From Kiritimatiellia bacterium (GTDB taxonomy: Bacteria > Verrucomicrobiota > Kiritimatiellia > RFP12 > UBA1067), in assembly GCA_017405115.1 (NCBI GenBank), contig JAFRBA010000206.1:1-20066 (forward strand): a stretch of DNA of 20,066 nt, written 5' to 3'. Below are positions 7,871 to 14,422 of this stretch, in pieces. Position 1 is the stretch's first letter. Every line of letters begins with the position of its first letter. Both the position numbers and the translations under genes were made by a program. Below the pieces are notes generated by a model that was not told the origin of the DNA, made no database searches, and was given only the letters and a program-made list of their open reading frames with translations.

Positions 7871-8377
7871 ATGAACGCATTGGCAACGCTTGCGGCCGTC
7901 GCCGCCCTGGTGCCGGCGCCGCGCGAGCAGACGTGGCGCGACGGGACGTGCGCGCTTTCCGAGAAGGACGTCCGGTTCGTCCGCGACGCCGCGCTGCCCG
8001 CCGAGGGGTACAGGCTCGACATCGCGCCGGACGGAATCGCCGTGGCGAGCGCGGACGACGCAGGCGCGTTCTACGCCATGAAGACGCTGAGGCAGCTTGG
8101 CGGCAAGGCAAAGGCGCTTCCGTGCGGAACGGTGACCGACTGGCCTGCGTTCCGCTGGCGAGGGCTCATGCTTGACGAGGGGCGCCACTTCTTCGGCAAG
8201 GAGGACGTATTGCGTGACGCTGACCGACGACGTCTCCGTGATGCAGTTGAAGCCGCAGAACTCAAGCGGCGTTACAACGATCGACCTCGGCGGACATTCC
8301 ATGACGCTGTTGGGCGGTGGAAACAATCGGTTGTGGCCCAACAATGGCTCTGCCCCGAGTTCGCCCGGGCAGGCTGA
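7871..8377 (+). pseudogene. GH20 beta-N-acetylhexosaminidase, 5' fragment only
   Basis: The ORF begins at ATG 7871 behind GGGGAG. Residues 1-~112 are clearly GH20: a short signal-like start, the N-terminal GH20b domain (GYRLDIAPDGIAVASADDAG then FYAMKTLRQL), and the start of the catalytic barrel, F94-RWRGLMLDEGRHFFGKE-E111. From about residue 112 the family match stops; the remaining ~55 residues are out-of-frame reading of the next gene and end at 8377. The catalytic Asp-Glu pair and the rest of the barrel (some 350 or more residues) are absent, and no remaining GH20 sequence occurs elsewhere in the window. Intact GH20 enzymes release terminal GlcNAc or GalNAc. As it stands this cannot be active. 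The cause may be a deletion fusion or an assembly error. Confidence 0.85.
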
Positions 8378-10893
8378 CTACACAAGGGCTGTCGTCATCA
8401 GCAACGGAACGTTTAGCGCTGGCGGCATGACGCTGGGGAACATGGGCCAGGGCAATGGCGGAATCGCCGTAATAGACTTCTCTAACGTTGAAGTGGATGG
8501 GTACGTGAACTCATGGAGCTCATCGGGTCGCATAATCATCAGGGACGGTTCGGTGTGGACTGTCAACACAATTGACACGCGCATCGAGCCGGGGCTATAC
8601 CATCAGATTTTGAACACTCGCTATCCATGCCTGATTGTAACTGGTGCGACGTCGCGCGTGGACTCTGGCAGCTACAACGTCATAATCGGCAGCTGGGACG
8701 GCGGACTCTACCTCCGCGACGGGGCGACTGCGACGTTCAAGGACGTCAATGTGGGCGGCAGCTTCCGTTCGACGAACGCCGTTGCCAGCGTCAGCAGCTC
8801 GACGCTTACGGCGAACGGCACGCTGCGCGTCGGAACGGACAACACCAACCCGACGGAAGGCGGCACAGGCACGATTAGGTGCGACGAACCGATGGGGCGC
8901 AGCGCGACTCTCGTAATCGAGGGAGCGAGATCAATCGTGATGGCTGCCGCGCTAGAGGTCTACGAGAACACCGACTCCGGGATGCGCATAACGGTGCCGG
9001 AGGACGGCTTTTCCGATGCGGGCGGCACGGCGCGAGCGCCGATCAGCGCAGGCACGCTGTCCTTCGTCGCCCGCCCGTCCGGGGCGATCGACTTCGGCCC
9101 GACGCATGTCGAAATCAACTGCTACGCTTGGGCGCAGGCGCATTCCGAGGAGACAATCACGCTCCTTGAGCTCGAAACGGCCAACGCGGCTGCTCTCGAG
9201 ACTCTTGCGGGCTATGTCGTGTGGTCCGACTACCCGGCTGACGTCGTCGCCGCCGGAAACGGGCCGACGCTGACCGTTTCGCAGGACGGCACTCGGCTCC
9301 TCCTGACGTCTCCGGCGGTGAACCACAGCCCCGTGTTCACGCTCTCCGCCCGGCAGGGCACGAGGACTGGCGAAAAGACGATCGTGCTGAATCTTCAGGA
9401 CTACGGCAGCGGAGCCTCGACCATTCAGGCGATCAACTGCGAGTTTGCGGACAACCCCGGCTTCACTGGCTCTTCGACGACGAACTTCCTCGCAGGGCTT
9501 TCGCCCGTGTCGGCGGCGACTCCTTGCGAGCTTTCATACGGGCTGGACGGCTCGTTCGTACAGCACAAACGCTACTGGGCAAGGGTGCGGGCCGTGAACG
9601 ATGGCGGATATGATGTCGAACATACGATAGAGTTTGCCGGCGACCCGCTTGCTGACGAGTTGTCCTGGTTCGAGGCTGTGGACGGGAACTTCGAGGACGT
9701 CTCTCGCTGGAAGATCGGTGACAATCCCGCCGGGACGTTTCCCCACAACGAAGACCACGTGAAGTGGAAGGCGAGTTCCCGCACTCACTATACGGTTTCA
9801 TTCACCAACGACGCCCAGGTCGCCTACTTCGCACAGTACGGCACGGCTTCGCACAGCCCGATCACCCTTGACCTCGGCGGTCACTCGCTGACGATGAACG
9901 ATGTCCGCAGCGGCACAGTTCTCACCTTGTGCCTGTCGGGCACGGAGGAAGGGGGCGCAAACACGAACTGGTGCGGTTCGACGATGCTGTTGCGGAACGG
10001 AACGGTTTCCATCCCCCCGACGGCATATTCCGCGTCTGGCTTTGCCCTTGGAGGCTCTTCGTTTGGCGCAAGCTCAAAGGTGTGTGGAACGCTTGTTCTC
10101 GAGGACAGGACCTCGTTCACGGCCAACATAAAGTACTTCATGAACTCCAGCCGGTTCTTTGTCCTCTCCGGGAGCGAATACCACACGATTTCGCAGGAGC
10201 TCAGGATGCAGAACCACACGGCCAACTGCGGTAACGGACGCATCATGGTGGCTGGCGCCGGGTCTCTGTTCGACATGAATACGTATAATCTGTACGTGCG
10301 CGGCGAGAACGCCGTGTGCGAAGTCCTCGACGGCGGCAGGATTATCGCCGGCAACCTTCTCGTCGGCGGGACGAACCACCTGTGGGGAGCGGGCACGGTG
10401 GCGTCCGACAACACGCAGGTCCGATTCGACAACGGCACGGCGGCGATTTCCGGGAATGTCGAGCTCGGCTGGTTCCACGACATGAAGTGCAACGCGCGGC
10501 TGGACATCGAAGGCACCAACACGTCGATTGTCGCACAGGGGCCTCTCTTGATCCACGAACAGCTCGCCTCGACCCTTGCGTTCTCGGTTCCCGAGGCCGG
10601 CTACAACGCCTGTCCGCTGCAGGTCGGCAATCTCGAGTTCGTCGCCAAGCCGGAGGGGAACGCCGACTACGGCGCAACGAGGCTGTCGCTGTCGGCCAAG
10701 GCCTGGATGAAGGCGCATCCCTGCGAGGAGCAGGAGCTTGTGCTGCTTTCGACGCCGAACGTCGCGGCCCTGGAGCGGCTGAAGGCATACGCCGTGTTCG
10801 CCGACGTCAGCACTGGTCGTTATCCGGGCCACGAGTTCCTGGTCGTGTCGGGAGGCGGGACGAAACTCGTTCTACGCGCGCCGGCGAGGAACG
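8208..10893 (+). repeat. two tandem protein modules, period about 1.57-1.59 kb
   Basis: Matching landmarks recur in the same order: GGHS at ~8289 and ~9875; a W-x-x-A-H motif (AWAQAHSEE and AWMKAHPCEE); NAAALETLAGYVV matching NVAALERLKAYAV; and GTRLLL (~9288) matching GTKLVL (~10860). The two modules are diverged, so this is an old duplication within the coding sequence rather than a recent DNA repeat. Confidence 0.75.
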
Positions 10894-10916
10894 GCGCCAT
10901 GCTGATATTCAGGTAG
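8208..10916 (+). pseudogene. 3' part of a modular beta-rich surface protein, lacking its start
   Basis: About 900 codons are open in a frame different from GH20, with no signal peptide or credible start; the nominal TTG start at 8172 lies inside GH20 DNA. The protein is rich in G, N, S and T with short beta repeats such as TIDLGGHSMTL and TLDLGGHSLTM, as in parallel beta-helix or autotransporter-type passenger proteins. It holds two related modules (~8208-9320 and ~9658-10893) separated by a fibronectin-III-like stretch (~9325-9645, with YWARVRAVNDGG). Module A lacks the first ~40 residues present in module B (NFEDVSRWKIGDN...SRTHY), so it is cut exactly at the junction. The C-terminus is LRAPARNGAMLIFR; I see no PEP-CTERM or outer-membrane barrel. 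Base composition is visibly less GC-rich than in the flanking genes. An adhesin or polymer-binding role is a guess. Confidence 0.75.
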
Positions 10917-10932
10917 CTTCGCCGACGCGCGG

Positions 10933-10962
10933 TTGATTTCGGGCGGGGCGGTAGTGTATAAT
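10933..10962 (+). promoter_or_regulatory. GH97 promoter giving a leaderless mRNA
   Basis: TTGATT (10933-10938) and TATAAT (10957-10962) are separated by 18 nt. The -10 box ends seven bases before ATG 10970, so transcription should start on or one base before the start codon. No Shine-Dalgarno sequence lies between. Confidence 0.65.
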
Positions 10963-10969
10963 CTCACGC

Positions 10970-12967
10970 ATGAAAACTACAGCTGTATTCTTCGCGGCGG
11001 CCTGCGTACTCCAGGCCTGCGCCGGCGAAATCCGCGTCGCGTCGCCGGACGGACGCAACGAGATACGCCTTGAGGGCGGCGACTCTCTCAAGTGCTCCGT
11101 CTGGCGCGACGGAACGCGGCGCCTCGACGCCGAGGGCGTGGCGCTGTCGGTGCGCGGCAGGAAGTTCCCGGCGCGCGTCGTGTCGAGCGAAAGGTTCGCC
11201 CTCTCCGGCGAGGAGCGCACCCCGATATACAAGAAGTCGTCCGTCTCGCTCGCGGCGAACGGCTGCCGCGTTGCGCTCGGCGAAGGCTTCTCCGTGGAGC
11301 TCGTCGCCCGCGACGACGGCGTCGCCTACCGCTTCTCGACGGACCTCGCCGACGGCGAGGTGCTGGTCGACGGCGAGACCGCCGACGTGTCGTTCCCGGA
11401 GCTCGGCACGTCCCTGTGGATCGGCTATCCCGACATAAACGTAAAGGGCGGACAGCGCGGCTACATAACCGGGTGGGAGCCGGTCTACACCAACCTCTCC
11501 GCCGACGCGGCCGGCGCCTCCACGAACTGGTTCATCGCCCTCCCGCTCGTCGCGGAGTACGGCGACGGATCGTGCGTGTGCGTGACGGAGTCCGACCAGC
11601 GAGACTACCCGGGCTGGATGCTGCGCGGCAGCGGGAAGGGCGGGCGCTTCCGCTCTGAGTTCGCGCGCGAGCCGGTCGAGGAGCTGTGCACGGGAACGTA
11701 CCAACACGACAACATGACGCGCCACGACTACATCGCGCGGACGACGGGCCGCCGCACGTACCCGTGGCGGCTCTTCGCGATCGCCGCGTCCTGCGCGAAG
11801 CTCTGCGAGGGAGACGCGCCGTATGCGCTCGCGCAGCAGTGTCAGCTCGACGACGTGTCGTGGATACGCCCTGGGCTCGTGCAGTGGGACTGGTGGCACG
11901 CCCGCAACCTGACGCGGGTCGGATTCCGCGCCGGAGTCAACACTGCGACCTACCTATACTATGTCGACTTCGCCGCAGACAACGGCATACCCTACGTGAT
12001 CGTCGACGGCGGGTGGAGCGCCGACTACAACGTGCTCAACCACAAGCCGGAGATAGACGTGTTCGCCGTCGCGGCGAGGGCGCGCGAACGCGGCGTCTCG
12101 CTCGTGCTCTGGACTCCATGGGCGGCGCTCATCGGCCGGCAGGAGGAGACATTCGCGGCGTACGAGCGGATCGGCGTCAGGGGCGCGAAGATCGACGGAA
12201 TAAGCCGCAACGACCGCTACCTCACCGCATTTCTCGAGGAGACCGCGCGCATCGCGGCAAGGCACCACATTGTGATCGACTACCACGGCGTCTCGAAGCC
12301 GTCGGGCCTGAGCCGGGCCTATCCGAACGTGCTCACCTACGAGGGCGTGCACGGTCTGGAGAACACCAAGTGGGAGGGCGGCGACTACATGGCGAAGTGC
12401 GACTTCCCGAGGAACGACCTCACCTGCCTGTTCTGCCGGATGCCGGCAGGGCCGATGGACTACACGCCGGGGGCGATGCGCAACTTCGCGAAGGGGCTCT
12501 ACCGCTTCAGCGAAACCGAGCCGGGGTCCGACGGCACCCGCGCGAGGCAGCTGGCCATGTACGTCATGTACGAGTCTCCACTGCAGATGCTTTGCGACTC
12601 GCCGACCCTCTACATGGAGAACCGCGAGTGCTTCGACTTCATGCGCTCCGTGCCGACCGTGTGGGACGAGACGCGCGGACTCGACGGCCGGATAGGCGAA
12701 TGGGCGGTGGTGGCGAGGCGTTCCGGCGAGACATGGTACGTCGGGGCGATGACGGACTGGACTGCGCGCGAGCTCGACATCCCGACGGACTTCCTCGGCT
12801 GTGGCGAATGGCAGGCCGATGCATTCGCGGACGGCGTCAACGCCGATCGCAACGGAACCGACTGGCGCCGGCAGTCCGTCCGCGTGCGCGCGGGCGAGAA
12901 GATTCGCGTCAGCCTGGCGCCTGGCGGCGGCTGGGCCGCCCGCCTCGCCAGGGTGCGCTGCGACTGA
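10970..12967 (+). CDS. secreted GH97 alpha-glycosidase (probably retaining)
   Basis: The protein has 665 residues, near the usual GH97 length. MKTTAVFFAAACVLQACA is a signal peptide; the Cys gives a poor lipobox. The GH97 N-terminal beta-sandwich (~20-270) starts with the typical VASPDGRNEIRL. The TIM barrel (~290-560) contains GLVQWDWWH, YVDFAADNGIPYVIVDGGW, KIDGISRND and YEGVHGLENTKW. A C-terminal GH97_C beta domain ends the protein. GH97 contains inverting alpha-glucosidases (SusB) and retaining alpha-galactosidases; the retaining group uses an Asp after strand 4. Here D409 in GAKIDG sits at that place, with E458 as candidate acid/base or calcium ligand, favouring the retaining alpha-galactosidase-like branch. 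The leaderless promoter suggests its own transcription unit. Substrate is inferred only. Confidence 0.92.
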   Translation: MKTTAVFFAAACVLQACAGEIRVASPDGRNEIRLEGGDSLKCSVWRDGTRRLDAEGVALSVRGRKFPARVVSSERFALSGEERTPIYKKSSVSLAANGCRVALGEGFSVELVARDDGVAYRFSTDLADGEVLVDGETADVSFPELGTSLWIGYPDINVKGGQRGYITGWEPVYTNLSADAAGASTNWFIALPLVAEYGDGSCVCVTESDQRDYPGWMLRGSGKGGRFRSEFAREPVEELCTGTYQHDNMTRHDYIARTTGRRTYPWRLFAIAASCAKLCEGDAPYALAQQCQLDDVSWIRPGLVQWDWWHARNLTRVGFRAGVNTATYLYYVDFAADNGIPYVIVDGGWSADYNVLNHKPEIDVFAVAARARERGVSLVLWTPWAALIGRQEETFAAYERIGVRGAKIDGISRNDRYLTAFLEETARIAARHHIVIDYHGVSKPSGLSRAYPNVLTYEGVHGLENTKWEGGDYMAKCDFPRNDLTCLFCRMPAGPMDYTPGAMRNFAKGLYRFSETEPGSDGTRARQLAMYVMYESPLQMLCDSPTLYMENRECFDFMRSVPTVWDETRGLDGRIGEWAVVARRSGETWYVGAMTDWTARELDIPTDFLGCGEWQADAFADGVNADRNGTDWRRQSVRVRAGEKIRVSLAPGGGWAARLARVRCD

Positions 12968-12969
12968 AC

Positions 12970-13014
12970 GGCGCCGCCCGCAATTCGCTCATGGGGCGCT
13001 GCTAACGCGGCGCC
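12970..13014 (+). terminator. possible hairpin terminator after GH97
   Basis: GGCGCCGC (12970-12977) is perfectly complementary to GCGGCGCC (13007-13014), 3 bp after the GH97 stop, with a 29-nt loop and followed by TTGAGCTTC. The stem is strong but the loop is long and there is no U tract, so intrinsic termination is uncertain. Confidence 0.35.
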
Positions 13015-13039
13015 TTGAGCTTCGCGTCTTTCAGCCGCA

Positions 13040-13250
13040 GATGTTAGCCTGCCACTCGATGTCTGGCGCTGGCGCGCGACCACGAACGCTGGCGCGCGCG
13101 TCAGTCGGCATGCGCCGACGCGGAGTGAGCCGGCCGTCGCGCATCTTCGAGCGATCTCGAAGCGCGTCGCCCGGCCCACTTCGGCCCGTCGGGCCTGACG
13201 CGCACGCCAGACACGAAAGCTCGCCTTCGCGAGACACGAACTCTTTACCA
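13040..13250 (+). other. non-coding stretch dense in short hairpins
   Basis: No plausible gene. Perfect small hairpins follow one another: GTCGGC/GCCGAC (13104-13119, loop ATGC), CTTCGAG/CTCGAAG (13145-13162, loop CGAT), GGCCC/GGGCC (13183-13195) and CTCGC/GCGAG (~13220-13233). There are two direct repeats: CGCTGGCGCGCG at 13067-13078 and 13087-13098, and AGACACGAA flanking the last hairpin. This may be a structured RNA or repeat debris; it matches no RNA family I recognise. Confidence 0.35.
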
Positions 13251-13272
13251 CTGCACCTGCCTCGAGTGTCAC

Positions 13273-13473
13273 CTTCCAAGAGCGGAACGGTCTTGAGCCG
13301 TGACACCTAGTGTGCTTGCGTCCGACTACCCAAGAGCAGAACGCTGTTGTCCTTGCGCGCACCCCCATTCCCCGTTCCCCATTCCCCGAATCAAGGCCGT
13401 TCTGCCTCTTTGAGGATGATTCGAGGCAGAGGGGGCATTGCCTGCGTTCAAGACCGTTCTGCTCTTGATGAAG
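13273..13473. repeat. symmetric element of four inverted ~20-bp repeats
   Basis: Four copies of one imperfect palindrome, consensus CAAGAGCAGAACGGTCTTGA, occur at 13277-13296 (+), 13331-13349 (+), 13391-13413 (-) and 13448-13468 (-). Start-to-start spacing is 54, 60 and 57 bp, and the order + + - - makes a symmetric array. The outer copies extend to CTTC at the left end (13273-13276) and GAAG at the right end (13470-13473), like terminal inverted repeats of a 201-bp element. Each copy can fold on itself around a 5-nt loop (GGAAC, AGAAC, GTTCT, GTTCT), and left-copy loops complement right-copy loops. Copy 1 is also enclosed by GTGTCAC (13266-13272) and GTGACAC (13300-13306). No ORF and no obvious target duplication. 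It could be a MITE, a regulator or recombinase binding array, or a structured RNA. Confidence 0.7.
13362..13387 (-). other. G-quadruplex motif on the minus strand
   Basis: On the minus strand there are four runs of four or five guanines separated by exactly three bases (AAT, AAC, AAT); on the + strand this is C5 followed by ATTCCCC, GTTCCCC, ATTCCCC. Regular G4N3 repeats of this kind form very stable quadruplexes in vitro. It lies at the exact centre of the four-repeat symmetric element. Confidence 0.7.
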
Positions 13474-13500
13474 CAAATGAAGAGCCTAGGAGGATTAAAG

Positions 13501-13548
13501 ATGTTCGTGGCCGCGCGTAGCGCTCTTGCCTCGACAGCGTTTTCCTAA
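13501..13548 (+). CDS. candidate 15-codon small ORF with strong ribosome binding site
   Basis: ATG 13501 is preceded by a perfect AGGAGG (13488-13493) at a 7-nt spacing and opens a 15-residue frame (MFVAARSALASTAFS) ending with TAA at 13546-13548. No function is recognised. It lies between the symmetric repeat element and the promoter of the envelope operon, so a leader peptide or part of a repeat element is conceivable; chance is also quite possible. Confidence 0.3.
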   Translation: MFVAARSALASTAFS

Positions 13549-13576
13549 GGTGGGGATATTCCAGGACACGCTGCGA

Positions 13577-13605
13577 TTGAACCGGGGCGGTAGAAATGGT
13601 ATAAT
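13577..13605 (+). promoter_or_regulatory. envelope operon promoter, extended -10, leaderless
   Basis: TTGAAC (13577-13582) lies 17 bp before TATAAT (13600-13605), which carries the extended TG (TGGTATAAT, 13597-13605). The -10 box ends seven bases before ATG 13613, so transcription should begin at or next to the start codon. This is the best-formed promoter in the window and decides the start of the downstream gene. Confidence 0.75.
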
Positions 13606-13612
13606 TCCCCAC

Positions 13613-14422
13613 ATGATTACTTTGGCATTGGCGATTGCCGCGGGAGGCGGGGCGTTCGCCGCGGCGTATGTCGCGGGCGACTGGGGAATTGGCTGGAGCG
13701 TGTTCGCCGGCGTGCTTGGCTTCGGCGTGTTCCAGGGAATTGTCGGCTACCTGATACAAAAGCGCGTAAAGCGCGAGATGGAGAAGGTCCAGGCGGTCCT
13801 TGCCGACGGGCAGAAGCAGCTCCAGCAGAAGATGCAGAGATGGCAGATCCGCCCGCCAGGGTCTGTGCAGGCAGCCCAGCGCGAGATCGAGGCGGACACC
13901 CGCGTGTTCGTGAAGAGGGCCCTGGAGCAGACGTCCTCCCTCGAGCGCTTCAGGCCGTGGGTGCCGATGATGGGCCGCCAGATAGCGACCGCGCGCCTCC
14001 AGCTGTGCTGGATGATCAAGGACTTCAAGACGGTCGACGCGCTGATGCCCAAGGCGATCTGCATCGACCCGATGATGTCGGCGATCAAGATGTCGCGCAT
14101 GTACATGACCGACTCGCCGACGGAAGAGATAGCGAAGGTTTACCGAAAGGCGGTCGCCCGTACGCGCTACAACGGCAACGTGATGCTTGCCGCCGCGATG
14201 AGCTGGATACAGGTGCGCAGGGGCGACGCGGACGGCGCGTTCAAGACGCTCACCGAGGCCCTGAAGAAGAGCGACAACGCGACGCTGAAGCAGAACCACG
14301 AGCTGCTCATGAACAACCGCGTGGCGCACTTCTCCAATTCCGGCCTCGGCGACCAGTGGTATTCGCTTCTTCTCGAAGAGCCGCGCATCCGCGCGCAGCG
14401 CCAGCGGAGCGTCTACAGATGA
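13613..14422 (+). CDS. membrane-anchored coiled-coil / helical-repeat protein, unknown function
   Basis: I do not recognise the family. The start is placed at ATG 13613 by the promoter immediately upstream, giving 269 residues; the longer frame from 13526 would cross the promoter. Residues 1-22 and ~25-48 are two hydrophobic segments (ITLALAIAAGGGAFAAAYVAG; WSVFAGVLGFGVFQGIVGYLI). Residues ~50-82 (KREMEKVQAVLADGQKQLQQ) look like a coiled coil. The remainder is alpha-helical with a TPR-like character (GDADGAFKTLTEAL, around residue 205). The gene overlaps the next by ATGA and heads an envelope-precursor operon, so a scaffold or envelope role is a reasonable inference but not shown. Confidence 0.75.
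   Translation: MITLALAIAAGGGAFAAAYVAGDWGIGWSVFAGVLGFGVFQGIVGYLIQKRVKREMEKVQAVLADGQKQLQQKMQRWQIRPPGSVQAAQREIEADTRVFVKRALEQTSSLERFRPWVPMMGRQIATARLQLCWMIKDFKTVDALMPKAICIDPMMSAIKMSRMYMTDSPTEEIAKVYRKAVARTRYNGNVMLAAAMSWIQVRRGDADGAFKTLTEALKKSDNATLKQNHELLMNNRVAHFSNSGLGDQWYSLLLEEPRIRAQRQRSVYR

Noticed and set aside
8172..8207. TTG 8172 as the start of the beta-rich protein
   Set aside because: The first dozen codons are out-of-frame GH20 sequence, with no ribosome binding site and no signal peptide.
13266..13306. Integron attC site
   Set aside because: The nested stems resemble an attC layout but the required RYYYAAC and GTTRRRY core boxes are absent and there is no integrase or cassette.
12801..13310. 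169-codon + strand ORF running from GH97 into the gap
   Set aside because: It is a frame shadow of the GH97 3' end continued through hairpin-rich DNA, with no start signal or recognisable motif.
13277..13468. CRISPR array
   Set aside because: The four repeats change orientation halfway, vary in sequence and lack uniform spacers; no cas gene is present.
13526..13612. Upstream start for the 269-aa protein
   Set aside because: The extension would cross a complete -35/-10 promoter with 17-bp spacing; transcription starts at or next to ATG 13613.
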